From positions 90,547-154,546 of the forward strand of contig JAHHHH010000006.1 of assembly GCA_019359415.1 (NCBI GenBank): a DNA stretch of 64,000 nt, in the 5' to 3' direction. The notes below the pieces were generated by a model that searched no databases, was not told the origin of the DNA, and was given only the letters and a program-made list of their open reading frames with translations. The translations under genes and the position numbers were made by a program. The stretch's first letter is position 1; each line of letters opens with the position of its first letter. Origin of the DNA: Iphinoe sp. HA4291-MV1. GTDB taxonomy: Bacteria > Cyanobacteriota > Cyanobacteriia > Cyanobacteriales > Nostocaceae. Below are positions 54,348 through 63,877 of this stretch, in pieces.

Positions 54348-57008
54348 TCATCCATTACCAGTTTTAAATACACTGACTGATGCTTGTAATTGTTGCGCTA
54401 CTTCTACAGTTTGTTGTAGAGACGTAGATACAATGCTCGACTTTTGAGCAGTGCGTTCTGAAGCTTTGGCAACTTCCTTCATCAAAAGAGCGACAGATTG
54501 AGAAGTTTGAGCTTGAGACACTGTTGTTAGAAAAATTGACTGCACTAACTCGTCAATTTGACGAGATACTTCTACAATGTTCTCCATGCTTTGCTTAACC
54601 TCTTTAACTAGCTGAGCGCTTTCCATTACCTGAGTCGTTCCCACCTCTATCGCTTGGACGACGGCGCTGGTTTGTGATTGGATATTTTGTACGATTTGTT
54701 CAATTTCTTGAGTTGCTTGGGCAGACTGCGTTGCCAATCGACCAACTTCTTGAGCCATATCAACAAAATCCTCACTTTCTTCATCTGTTTCAGAGGCTTC
54801 AATACTAGCGTTGATAGATAACAAGTTGGTTTGCAACGCCATAGAGTTAATCAAACTCACAACTTTGGAAATTTCTTGAGATGAAAAGCCAAAATGCTTG
54901 ATCTTTTGAGCAGTTTCAGTCATTGTCTTTCGTAAATTTAAGATGCTAGTAACAGTAAGCTCCATTGCTTCACCTGCAGCCAAGGCAATATTGACAGATG
55001 TACGAGCAACTTCTGTTGCTTGATGGGCACTATCGGCTACGGCTTGAATTGAAAGGTTCATCTGCTCCACCTCTTTAAGGGTGCGAGTAATTTCAACAGC
55101 CTGTTGAAGTGCTTCATCCGCTAACTGACAGATAACACCAGAGTTTTCCCCCACAGACATATTGACTTGTTGGGCGGCTTGTTTCACTTGAATAACGATT
55201 TGCCGCAAACCTTCAATAATGGTATTGAAAAACTCAGCTACTATTCCAATCAGATCAGTTGTCATTTCAGAGCGAACAGTCAGGTCACCTTTTGCCACCT
55301 CTTCAACGTCACTCAGCAGTTCTACTACTTGTCTCTGGAGTGCTTCTTTACTGTGCCTTAATTCTTCTTCTACCCGCTTGCGCTCGGTGATATCAGTTTG
55401 TACCCAAATAAAGTTTATGACTTGCCCAAAAGCTTCTCGCACTGGTGACATACTTAATTCACACCAGTACGAAGTGCCATCCTTGCGGTAATTCTTGATA
55501 ACGACCTGGCATTCGTACTGCAGCCGCACAGCGTCACGTATTAGCTCAACAGTGTCTGGGTTGGTGTCAGATCCAGTCAGAAATTCGTAGTTGCGCCCAA
55601 GCACCTCTTTTTGTGAATAGCCTGTGACTGTTTCAAAGGCAGGATTGCAAAAGATGATTGGATTATCAGACCCAAGAGCGTCAGTAATGATGATAGCATT
55701 GCTAGCTGCTGCAATAGCACGGTCACGAAGCTCAAGTTGGTGTAAGAGATTCGCTTGTTCTAGGGCGATTTCAACTTGAATTGCTAATTGTCTGAAGAAA
55801 TCAATTTCTGGCTTCTGCCAAGTTCTTGGCTCAGAACACTGGTGAGCACACAATAAGCCCAGAAGCTGATTGTTATTGATAATAGGCGCAACTACACTTG
55901 CCTTGATTTGAAAGCCTTCTAAAATCTCGCGGTGACAATTTGTCAAACCAGCTTTGTAAATGTTATTGGTGGCTCGGACCCGACCATTTTTGTACATTGC
56001 AATGTAATCTTCCCGAAAAGGGTCATTGACCTTTCTCCCTAGCGTTGTCGTCCAACCGACTGCTACTGACTCTGCGATAATAGTACCACTCCAGTCAGGA
56101 TTGAAGCGATAGATGACCACACGGTCTGTACTGAGTGCTTTACGAATTTCGTTAACGGCTGTTTTGAGCACATCGTCTAACTTCAGCGAACTCCGAATGC
56201 CCAAGGTAATCTCTGTAAATAACTGTGAACGCTGGGCTTCTGCTTCTTGCTGTTCTAATAACTTCGTTTGAACAGCCAAACGCTGCTCAAAAAGCAAAGT
56301 CCAAAGCGTGAAACCCAGGATCACGAAGGTGGCGATACCGATCGCAACAGCTAGCCAGGTGAGTGAGGCATTCATTACCCCTGATGCAGATACTGTTGTT
56401 GGTTTAGTCGGCGTGAAGCGAGCCGCCGCCATCCCTGTGTAGTGCATCCCTGAGATTGCTGCTCCCATGACTAGGGCACTTTTCATCTTGCGCCGCTTCC
56501 CGGTGGTAATAGTCTCCTTTCGCAGTTGGAACGCAATCCATAGCGCCACAATTGATGCACCGATCGCGATCGCCACTGAAAGCGCAAACAGCACCGGCTG
56601 ATACTCGGTGGTTGCTGCCATCCGCATCGCGTACATTCCAATGTAGTGCATAGATGCAATGCCAATACCCATTAAGACACCACCAATCAGCAACTGCTTG
56701 ATGCTCAATATTTTGCGACTGGCAAGAAAAAGTGCACCTCCTGAGGCGACAATGGCAGGCATCACCGAGAGTAGCACAGTTAACACGTCATAGCCTATCG
56801 GAATTGGCAGCTTGAAAGCCAGCATAGCGACAAAGTGCATCGACCAGATACCAACTCCCATAACAAACGCACCGCCAATCAACCAAGCGCGTTTAGCTTG
56901 TGCGACAGATGCTGTCACTCGCCCAGCCAAATCTAAGGCTGTGTATGAAGCTAGGACTGCAATTACAATTGAAAGCGCTATAAGGCGCAGGTCGTAAGTG
57001 CTACTCAT
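54348..57008 (-). CDS. MHYT-GAF-PAS methyl-accepting receptor
   Basis: 886 residues from the ATG at 57008. Residues 1-245 form seven membrane helices with MHYT repeats (SMHFVAMLAF, ASMHYIGMYAM, GMHYTGMAAARF), a putative metal-binding gas or redox sensor. A GAF domain follows (about 265-425, phytochrome-type text FRQLAIQVEIALEQANLL), then a PAS domain with PAC (about 440-555, ending WVQTDITERKRVEEEL), a HAMP-like linker and a methyl-accepting signalling domain (about 640-880) with MALQTNLLSINASIEA. No chemotaxis partners lie nearby. Confidence 0.9.
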   Translation of the reverse strand: MSSTYDLRLIALSIVIAVLASYTALDLAGRVTASVAQAKRAWLIGGAFVMGVGIWSMHFVAMLAFKLPIPIGYDVLTVLLSVMPAIVASGGALFLASRKILSIKQLLIGGVLMGIGIASMHYIGMYAMRMAATTEYQPVLFALSVAIAIGASIVALWIAFQLRKETITTGKRRKMKSALVMGAAISGMHYTGMAAARFTPTKPTTVSASGVMNASLTWLAVAIGIATFVILGFTLWTLLFEQRLAVQTKLLEQQEAEAQRSQLFTEITLGIRSSLKLDDVLKTAVNEIRKALSTDRVVIYRFNPDWSGTIIAESVAVGWTTTLGRKVNDPFREDYIAMYKNGRVRATNNIYKAGLTNCHREILEGFQIKASVVAPIINNNQLLGLLCAHQCSEPRTWQKPEIDFFRQLAIQVEIALEQANLLHQLELRDRAIAAASNAIIITDALGSDNPIIFCNPAFETVTGYSQKEVLGRNYEFLTGSDTNPDTVELIRDAVRLQYECQVVIKNYRKDGTSYWCELSMSPVREAFGQVINFIWVQTDITERKRVEEELRHSKEALQRQVVELLSDVEEVAKGDLTVRSEMTTDLIGIVAEFFNTIIEGLRQIVIQVKQAAQQVNMSVGENSGVICQLADEALQQAVEITRTLKEVEQMNLSIQAVADSAHQATEVARTSVNIALAAGEAMELTVTSILNLRKTMTETAQKIKHFGFSSQEISKVVSLINSMALQTNLLSINASIEASETDEESEDFVDMAQEVGRLATQSAQATQEIEQIVQNIQSQTSAVVQAIEVGTTQVMESAQLVKEVKQSMENIVEVSRQIDELVQSIFLTTVSQAQTSQSVALLMKEVAKASERTAQKSSIVSTSLQQTVEVAQQLQASVSVFKTGNG

Positions 57009-58008
57009 CACTGTATTTATCTGGGGTATGAAATTTATCCCAAGTTGAACATTTCTATGTAGTTTTGACTACTTGGTAGATGCAAAAGAAATTCAATACG
57101 AAGTTGCACCTCAAAAGTGGAAGTAAAAGGTAAGTAAAAGGTTAAGAGGACGTTAACTCTTCCTCTGAACTTTTGCTTAGTCTACACTTAATATCTTTAA
57201 CTGCAATTTAGTATCAATTGATAGTCAGGCATTGCTACTAAATTTTCTACTACCTAAAGGTATAGTCTGATTGATAGATGTGTTAATAATCATACTCTGA
57301 TAGTGAGCTTTGCGATTGCGCGGAGCGCAGCGCCAAAGGCGATTGCCCAAGGGGCACCAGCAAAGCTGATCGCAGCTATGATGGCAAACAATTTCACCCT
57401 TCCACTAGTGTTGCTCATCCAATTTTAAGCAATAACAGTGAAGAAGGTGTCACTCGTCTATTCTCCCTAAGTAGGACTTTTGAGACATTTTTTCTAAACG
57501 AGAATCCCAGTATTTTGTCTCTTCCACCAAAAGAATGATTTTAGGTTAAGTTTGGATGTAACTAGGAATACAAGAGAATCATTCACAAAACAAACCCTAG
57601 TGGTTGGTAGCAGGAGTTGAGGAAATCTTGGAAAAAGCTGAGAATCATTGAACTTGAGCATCCATTAAAGTATCAGCAATCATATTACCAGTCTCTCTGA
57701 AAGCAGCCATAGACTCTACTTGATTTTTAGTATCTTCTTTGATAGTTTTGGTTATGCAAGTCAAACTCAGTAAGTTCTGTACTAAGTTATTATCTATTAA
57801 TAAAGAAATAGCTGTAAAAGAACTTATTTACAGAACCGTGAGTGGCTACGTCTAGGTGTAGCTAAAAGTCTGTGTATGATTTCGGGTATCTACCATATAT
57901 TCCGTAAAAATGAATTAGTATTCATGCCTACATTTGTTCAAGAGGCGTAGTACTTGCACTAACTGCCCTTAATTTGTGGTGCATGTTTCATAACATAAAC
58001 GCACATAT
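57009..58008. other. Long intergenic region before PatA-like gene
   Basis: About 1 kb without a firm gene. It contains a GC-rich HIP1-type repeat (57311-57362) and a minus-strand coding-like stretch (57645-57810) that ends in a stop at 57645 and reads KTIKEDTKNQVESMAAFRET near its end, with no start and an upstream stop: a possible gene remnant. Confidence 0.45.
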
Positions 58009-59211
58009 ATGATGTTGATATCATTACAGTATCAGGCTGGGCAACTCAGTGAATTACTAGAGAATTTACAAAGTAAAAGTGTCAGTGGATCTATTTACAT
58101 TAATGCCATTGTGAATTCTGAGCAAAAGTTCAGGTCACGTGTTATCTGTTTGAACAACGGTAAAATTGTTTACGGTGGCTCAAAAATACTTGGCAATCAA
58201 GAACTTGCAAGAAAGATTGGGATGAAGTTAAACCATGACTGGACTGAGATTGCTATTGAGTATGCAGCACAAAGGTTACAAGAACCATTATCTTTTCGAG
58301 AACTTTTAGATCAAATTGTTCGGATACGAGTGTTCACATGGGAGGAAATTGAAACTTGTGTCCATGCTCAAGTTGTGCAAGTGTTAGAGCAAACATTGCC
58401 CTATCCAGGAAAGTTACAGTTAGACTCCTCCAGAGTTCAGAATGACCTCAGTTATGGAAAAGACGGTCACGCTTTGGAATGGAATAAGCTGATTCAAGAT
58501 GTTGCTCGTCGTCAGCAACAATGGAGTGCACTTGCTCCTGTGATTAAGTGCATGGACGCGATTCCCCGACTAACAACAGGTTGGCGACCAGTAAAAGACA
58601 GCAAGGCGCCGCAGCATTTACACAAGTGGGTGAATGGTGAGCGATCGCTCATTGAAATCGCCGAACAATTAGACCAAGATCCTTTAGATGTAGCACGAAC
58701 CTATTATCAGTGGATAGCATCAGGCTGGATAACTTTTGGGCAAAATACACCTGTCACTCAAGCTGTTTCTCGTTCTCAAGAAGAACAACGTCCAGTTGTG
58801 CTGAGTGTTGATGACAGTACTGTAGTGCAAATTCTCATCAAGCGGGCTTTGGAAGAGCACTATCAGGTTCTCTTTTCAAGTAACGCTGTAGAAGCTTTAA
58901 AGTTAATGAATACCAATCCTATTGCACTGTTACTGTTGGATGTCACTATGCCAGATATTGACGGCTTAAAATTCTGCCGTACAGTACGCAGCATTCCAAA
59001 ATTCAAGAAATTACCTATTATTATGGTCACAGCACGAGATAAATTTTCTGATAAACTTCGAGGTCAAATTGCTGGAACAACTCATTACTTAACCAAACCG
59101 TTTGAACCCAGGACTTTACTTGATATTGTGGGGAAATATATTGGCGAAAGAAGACAAGATTTCAAAAATACCTCTTACAAACACAGAGTATCGCTGAGTA
59201 CTAAACAGTGA
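58009..59211 (+). CDS. PatA-like response regulator
   Basis: 400 residues. The N-terminal PATAN (DUF4388) domain (about 1-110, GQLSELLENLQSKSVSGSIY) is followed by a middle region with a second helical segment (about 190-245) and a CheY-like receiver (about 262-385). Receiver residues are VDDSTVV, phosphoacceptor Asp in LLLLDVTMPDIDGL (about 310), and Lys in YLTKPFEP (about 362). Proteins of this layout (PatA, PixG, PilG relatives) act in heterocyst pattern or pilus motility. The family is large in cyanobacteria, so it need not be PatA itself. Confidence 0.9.
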   Translation: MMLISLQYQAGQLSELLENLQSKSVSGSIYINAIVNSEQKFRSRVICLNNGKIVYGGSKILGNQELARKIGMKLNHDWTEIAIEYAAQRLQEPLSFRELLDQIVRIRVFTWEEIETCVHAQVVQVLEQTLPYPGKLQLDSSRVQNDLSYGKDGHALEWNKLIQDVARRQQQWSALAPVIKCMDAIPRLTTGWRPVKDSKAPQHLHKWVNGERSLIEIAEQLDQDPLDVARTYYQWIASGWITFGQNTPVTQAVSRSQEEQRPVVLSVDDSTVVQILIKRALEEHYQVLFSSNAVEALKLMNTNPIALLLLDVTMPDIDGLKFCRTVRSIPKFKKLPIIMVTARDKFSDKLRGQIAGTTHYLTKPFEPRTLLDIVGKYIGERRQDFKNTSYKHRVSLSTKQ

Positions 59212-59227
59212 TGATTTTTGTATCACC

Positions 59228-60292
59228 CTATTTTTGCAACAGAACCTCTTCACTAGCCTTACCCAATTTGTTGAGGGCTATGGTGATGGGCTTGCGCTCA
59301 ATAAGTTGAGCTAGATCTGGTTCTTTAGCCTTTAGGACTCCTAGCGACTTCATCCTTGAAATTGTATATGTGAGCCGCTTCTCGTCAATCCCTTCGTTGA
59401 CGGGGAAGACTTTGTTTTTCTCCAACAGCACATTATATGTCTTTTCGATGACACTAGCATCGAAGCCAGTCGTCTGAACTGCGATCGCGACTGTTTCGGT
59501 TTTGTTTTGGTACATAAATCTGTGCGCCTGGATCAGTGCGGTGAGATAGCGGACAGCGAGATCGGAGTTTTTAGCTAGCCAGTCCTTTCTTACCAAGTAA
59601 TTGCCGTAGAAATATTCCGGCTCGACTTCATGCAGATTCACCAGTATATGAAATCTAGAATCGCGTTTCAATATGTCAAAAACTTGCTCTGTCTGGAGGA
59701 TAGCAGATTCTATCTGTCCAGTTATCAGTGCTTGAATGTAGCTAGGTGGGGAAATTGGGATATAGTTTACGTCTTTGGGTGTCAAATTAGCACTTTGGAG
59801 TACCATGCGAGTCATTATCTCGCGAAATGCACCGATATCCTGGACACCAACATTTTTGCCGCGTAGATCTGCAATTGACTTAATTGCCTTAGGCGTGACC
59901 ATCGAAACGGTTAATCGGTTAGCATAAGTACCAATAACCGAAATTTTACCACCTGCAGCAGCAGCGTTGACGACTGGTTCAGTGCTGGCGCCACCGATAG
60001 CGACATCGCCAGCAACGACCGCTTGAACAACTTTTACTGCCGAATCTAAGTTTTTGATGTTGACGTTTAAGCCTTGCTGCTTGAAGAATCCCATCTCAGC
60101 CGCGATCGCTACATCAACGTTTGCAAAGCTGGTTTTTCCAGTTGGCAAACCAATCGCGATCGCACTCGTTGTCTGCACGGTTTTTGACTGAGTCGTGTTT
60201 TGGGATGGGATATTCTGACACGCGATGATTAATGTTGCAGAAAGTATAGCGAGTATAATGAACGTAGCAATGACCCGTAATTGCCGTTGCAT
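59228..60292 (-). CDS. NitT/TauT-type solute-binding lipoprotein
   Basis: 354 residues from the ATG at 60292 (longer frame to 60334). A lipoprotein signal ends LIIAC (about 24-28). The periplasmic binding fold of the NMT1/SsuA/TauA group has IGLPTGKTSFANVDVAIAAE, VKVVQAVVAGDVAIGGASTE, GKNVGVQDIGAFREIMTRMV and YFYGNYLVRKDWLAKNSDLA. Ligands of this group include nitrate, taurine, sulfonates and thiamine precursors; this one is undecided. It is the last gene of the importer operon, after the permease gene. Confidence 0.93.
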   Translation of the reverse strand: MQRQLRVIATFIILAILSATLIIACQNIPSQNTTQSKTVQTTSAIAIGLPTGKTSFANVDVAIAAEMGFFKQQGLNVNIKNLDSAVKVVQAVVAGDVAIGGASTEPVVNAAAAGGKISVIGTYANRLTVSMVTPKAIKSIADLRGKNVGVQDIGAFREIMTRMVLQSANLTPKDVNYIPISPPSYIQALITGQIESAILQTEQVFDILKRDSRFHILVNLHEVEPEYFYGNYLVRKDWLAKNSDLAVRYLTALIQAHRFMYQNKTETVAIAVQTTGFDASVIEKTYNVLLEKNKVFPVNEGIDEKRLTYTISRMKSLGVLKAKEPDLAQLIERKPITIALNKLGKASEEVLLQK

Positions 60293-60417
60293 AAGAACCT
60301 GCTCCATAAAACTTATACAAATCGCTCTGAGCAAGGGGCACCCCTCCGCTTAATTCAAAATTCAATCCGGGACTGCGTCCCGCTGCGCTAACAAAATTCA
60401 AAATTCAAAATTCAAAA

Positions 60418-60513
60418 TCCAATTCCCATTGCCCATTGCCCATTGCCCATTGCCCATTGCCCATTGCCCATTGCCCATTGCCCAATTCCCAATTCCCAAT
60501 TCCCAATTCCTAT
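60418..60513. repeat. STRR block in importer operon
   Basis: CCCATTG heptamers followed by AATTCCC-type heptamers fill most of the gap between the permease stop and the binding-protein start (60293-60513). An AATTCAAAATTC tandem repeat adjoins at 60345-60417. Confidence 0.9.
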
Positions 60514-61299
60514 TTATCGATGACGCCAAGGCGAAATGCGTGCTTCTGCCATTTCCAGTAGTTCAGTGCTGACGACACCAGCAGCCATCAGCACGACAAT
60601 AGGTACAAAGACGCGTGCGGTCTGAAACGAATGGGCATTGGAGACAATGAGGTATCCTAGCCCTGAAACAGCAGTGTAAAACTCAGCAACGATAACAGCA
60701 ACCAGTGCTCGACCTATTGCTAGACGAATTCCAGTCATAATGAAAGGAAGTGCTGATGGGAACACCAAGTCGATCCAGAGCCGATATTCTGTTGAGCAAA
60801 ACGAGCGTGCAACCTCAACGAGCTGAGGATTAACCTCACGTACTCCACGCATCGTATTGATGAGGACAGGAAATATTGTGAATAGCAAGACGACCACAAC
60901 CTTCGCGGATGTGCCAAACCCAAACCACAGGACGAGAATTGGTACCAGGGCGATAATTGGGGTAACGTACAGTGCAGTCATCGGGAACTCCAACAGCGCA
61001 GCTACTACTGTACTACGACCTGTCACCAAGCCAAGCGCAATGCCAATAAGTGTACCTAGCACAAACCCTGTGACGAGTACACTGACGCTTTGACTCAATG
61101 CCACTAGGAGTGTGCCATCAGCTATCATGTCTATGGCAGCTTGAGCGATCGCGGTTGGATAGGTAAAAAGAATTGGATTGGTAGTTCGTCCGTACCATTC
61201 CCAAAGTAGGAGAATTATGAGCAGCGAGACACCACGAAGCGACCATGTCATGGGGCGGCTTGTCAAACCATCAGCTGGCTGGGTTAGCTGATTCAACAT
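60514..61299 (-). CDS. ABC permease, SsuC/TauC type
   Basis: 261 residues from the ATG at 61297-61299, which has GGAGT 9 bases upstream; a longer frame to 61368 reads through repeat text. Six membrane helices and the conserved EAA loop are visible (FPVLINTMRGVREVNPQLVEVARSF and then FPSALPFIMTGIRLAIGRAL). It belongs to the nitrate/sulfonate/taurine group. Its ATPase partner is at 62941, now separated by insertion-sequence remnants. Confidence 0.93.
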   Translation of the reverse strand: MLNQLTQPADGLTSRPMTWSLRGVSLLIILLLWEWYGRTTNPILFTYPTAIAQAAIDMIADGTLLVALSQSVSVLVTGFVLGTLIGIALGLVTGRSTVVAALLEFPMTALYVTPIIALVPILVLWFGFGTSAKVVVVLLFTIFPVLINTMRGVREVNPQLVEVARSFCSTEYRLWIDLVFPSALPFIMTGIRLAIGRALVAVIVAEFYTAVSGLGYLIVSNAHSFQTARVFVPIVVLMAAGVVSTELLEMAEARISPWRHR

Positions 61300-61492
61300 T
61301 TTATTCTGACTCCTGTACGGGCGCTTCGGCTTTGCGCCCCTACTTCTTTGGTCATTTCTGATACCCATGTGAAAAATGATTGCGACTTCCTTGAGTGCTA
61401 AAAGCGATGACCAGTAACTCTTTGACCATCCAAAATCTAAAATATTGTTAGATATAACTTATAGTTGCTAATTTCATGGACAAGTATTCCAC

Positions 61493-61900
61493 TTAATTAG
61501 TTTGTAAGTTTAACCTTACTGGGTGAACTACAACACCCTCTATCCCATTTGCGAAAGCATTTGGGATTGCTTTTCTTATTATGTTATAAGAACCATTAAC
61601 ATCAGCATTAATTAACATCCCAGACTGACTTTTGTACATTCCCCTTTGAATCCGCTTACCACTGAAGGTATGTTTGATTCCTCTCCTATAAGTTGGGATT
61701 GTATCTAAATCTAGGAAGCTAGCCTTACTCGTGTAAGATTCTTCAGTAAGAATAACTTTGATTCCTACAAGTTCCGCTTTATATTTTAGTTGGTGAATCA
61801 ACCTATCATGAGGAATCTGTACGAAGTTTTGATTGTTTTTCTTGCCGATGTTTGATTCTTGTTTCCATGTATCATTCTTACCAATAACGTAATTGCTCAC
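61493..61900 (-). pseudogene. TnpB C-terminal remnant (IS607/IS605 type)
   Basis: 135 codons of a normally 400-residue RNA-guided nuclease family. The remaining part has KQESNIGKKNNQNFVQIPHD, the catalytic Glu in VILTEESYTSKASFLD, and the catalytic Asp in GMLINADVNGSYNIIRKA. The RuvC-I half is lost, so it cannot cut DNA. The Cys pair of the usual zinc finger is absent in the text that remains (SKASFLD). Confidence 0.9.
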
Positions 61901-61981
61901 CGCAACAGAGGTTAGTTAATGAAAATGGTGTATATTGACATCTATGATAGAAACAGCCTCGCCGTTAACTAACCAACAAGG

Positions 61982-62290
61982 CCCCAGAAAGGTTTTCCTG
62001 CTGATGCTCAAAGATTAGCTAACCGAATCAAGCGACATTGGGATGAGTGGTTTACCTTTTTGAGTCATCCTCAAGTTAAACCTGATAATAATGATGCGGA
62101 ACGGGCTTTGCGCCCCATCGTTGTACATCGAAAGGTTAGTGGTGGTGCAAGAAGTGATTGGGGTGCCAAGCTGGTTGCCCAAATGTTCAGTTTTTTGGAG
62201 ACTGTTCGCTTACAAGGTGGTGACGCGTTAGCGAAGCTCCTCCGTTCGCGCAGCGTCCCGAAGGGAAGGAGGCTCGCTTCTTTATTTTAA
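61982..62290 (+). pseudogene. IS66 transposase fragment
   Basis: The frame reads PADAQRLANRIKRHWDEWF, then VKPDNNDAERALRPIVVHRK and SGGARSDWGAKLVAQMFSFL, the C-terminal end of IS66-family transposases (conserved NDAER). The N-terminal part is gone. The end runs into a dispersed palindromic repeat (62221-62283, CGAAGCTCCTCCGTTCGCG) that the frame reads through. Confidence 0.85.
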
Positions 62291-62400
62291 ATATTATCCA
62301 TAGCTGGTCGCAGTCCTCCTGGCTTACAGTTCCAGTAACGCGAATCACGGGCTTGTAAATCATACTATTCTCAACAAGCCCTCCTTTTTGCTGTGAGCAG

Positions 62401-62685
62401 TTACTCATTAACTCCACTTCCAACTTCTTTAACTATTCTTTTAATTTGATAGCCCTTAGCTAAGCAATAAGTTTCTAATCTTTGAGCTTGTGTTTCTAAA
62501 TTAGACTTATTCTCGCTGCTTGAAACTCTAGTGTAAATAACTACACCTTTGCTCACAGGTTTATCTACTTTAACTATTACCGTACCTGTAGGTAACTGCT
62601 CAGCATTAAGCTCACCTCTGGTCCACATTCTCCAGGCAGTTTTGTAACTTACACCTATTGATTTTGCATAGTCCGATAACTTCAT
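62401..62685 (-). pseudogene. IS607 serine recombinase N-terminal remnant
   Basis: 94 codons: a MerR-like helix-turn-helix ([20 protein letters not shown]) and the start of a serine-recombinase catalytic domain with the nucleophile in YTRVSSSENKSNLETQAQRL. Family length is about 190-200 residues, so the second half is missing. The order (tnpA then tnpB, minus strand) shows the IS607 origin of both fragments. Confidence 0.9.
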
Positions 62686-62799
62686 ATTGAAACTGAACTC
62701 TTACATTTACTCTCATCTAAGAGTCTATATGTGTCAATATATGTCTACAAATTAAGCGAAGTTTACCAATACTGTTTCACTTTTATTTTGATACAAATG

Positions 62800-62940
62800 G
62801 GAATTGGGAATTGGGCATTGGGCATTGGGCATTGGGAATCGGGAATTGGGAATTGGGAATTGGGAATTGGGTATGAGTCAAAAATGATTCTTCTCCCCTG
62901 CTCCCCTTGCCCATTGCCCATTGCCCCTTGCCCATTGCCC
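62800..62940. repeat. STRR block next to ABC ATPase gene
   Basis: GAATTGG/GCATTGG-type heptamers, then GCCCATT/GCCCCTT units in inverse sense, end directly at the ABC ATPase stop codon. Two STRR tracts of opposite orientation meet around 62880. Confidence 0.9.
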
Positions 62941-63714
62941 TTAGTCAGGTGCATGATTATTGTGTAATGCTTCCCATATCTGGCGGCGAACCTGAGGATA
63001 TGCGGGATGAAAACGGAAATCCCCAGGAGTGCGCGGACGGGGTATCGGTACCTTGAAATCAAGGCACACTCGACCTGGTCTGTTGCTCAGTACCACAATT
63101 CGATCACCCAGTAAGATTGCTTCATCAAGGTCATGAGTTACCAAGACACCTGTCGTCCGATGGCGTTGTGAGTCTTCCCAAAGACTGATCAATTCACCTT
63201 GGAGCATTTCGCGCGTAATTGCATCAACTGCGCTAAACGGCTCATCAAGGAGAAGCATCTCTGGTTGCACAGCTAGAGCACGTGCAATGCCAACACGCTG
63301 TTGCATTCCGCCGGAGAGTTCATAGGGGTAGCATTGAGCATATTCAAACAAACCCATAACCTCAAGCAAGCGCGTAACAATACCCTCTTCATCGCGCCGA
63401 CCTTGCACTGACAAACCGTACTCAATGTTTGCTCGCACAGTTTTCCAAGGAAAAAGACCAAAGTGTTGGAAAATCATCGCGATTCGAGGTGTGGGACGGG
63501 TAATTACGGCACCATCAAGGAGGATACGACCATGGCGCAATGGTATCAAGCCTGCCATTGCTCGCAGTAGGGTCGTTTTACCACAGCCTGATGGTCCAAC
63601 AATGCACAGAAGGTCATGTTCCTGTAGCGCTAGCGAAATATCTTGCACCACAGGCCTTTTGCCAAAGGCGATCGCCACATGCTCAAGGAGTATCTTGGGA
63701 GTGGGTAAACTCAT
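62941..63714 (-). CDS. ABC ATPase, SsuB/TauB type
   Basis: 257 residues. Walker [10 protein letters not shown] (about 37-45), Q-loop [13 protein letters not shown], signature [15 protein letters not shown], Walker [13 protein letters not shown] and switch His ([10 protein letters not shown]) are complete. It energises the permease at 60514 and the binding protein at 59228. It should be first in the operon, but 1.6 kb of IS remnants and repeats now separates it from the permease gene. The ATG at 63712-63714 was chosen. Confidence 0.95.
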   Translation of the reverse strand: MSLPTPKILLEHVAIAFGKRPVVQDISLALQEHDLLCIVGPSGCGKTTLLRAMAGLIPLRHGRILLDGAVITRPTPRIAMIFQHFGLFPWKTVRANIEYGLSVQGRRDEEGIVTRLLEVMGLFEYAQCYPYELSGGMQQRVGIARALAVQPEMLLLDEPFSAVDAITREMLQGELISLWEDSQRHRTTGVLVTHDLDEAILLGDRIVVLSNRPGRVCLDFKVPIPRPRTPGDFRFHPAYPQVRRQIWEALHNNHAPD

Positions 63715-63877
63715 GTCTGCTTCTTTCTCCCAACTATTGTGGGGAGTATCAGGTTTGTGCTACCTGAAATTCGTGAGAGTAGAATAACGAAACTTTTTGA
63801 CAGTCAGTTTAACAATGTAAGGATAAATCCTTGCTTTGTCAATCTATTAATTTCTAAATCTATTAGTTTTTATCTAA

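Noticed and set aside
62187-62423. 78-codon minus-strand frame between IS fragments
   Set aside because: It crosses the palindromic repeat and the IS66 fragment. A TnpB N-terminus was considered, but the sequence does not fit.
62731-63062. Frames across the STRR block near the ABC ATPase end
   Set aside because: They consist mainly of translated heptamers and overlap the well-supported ATPase gene.
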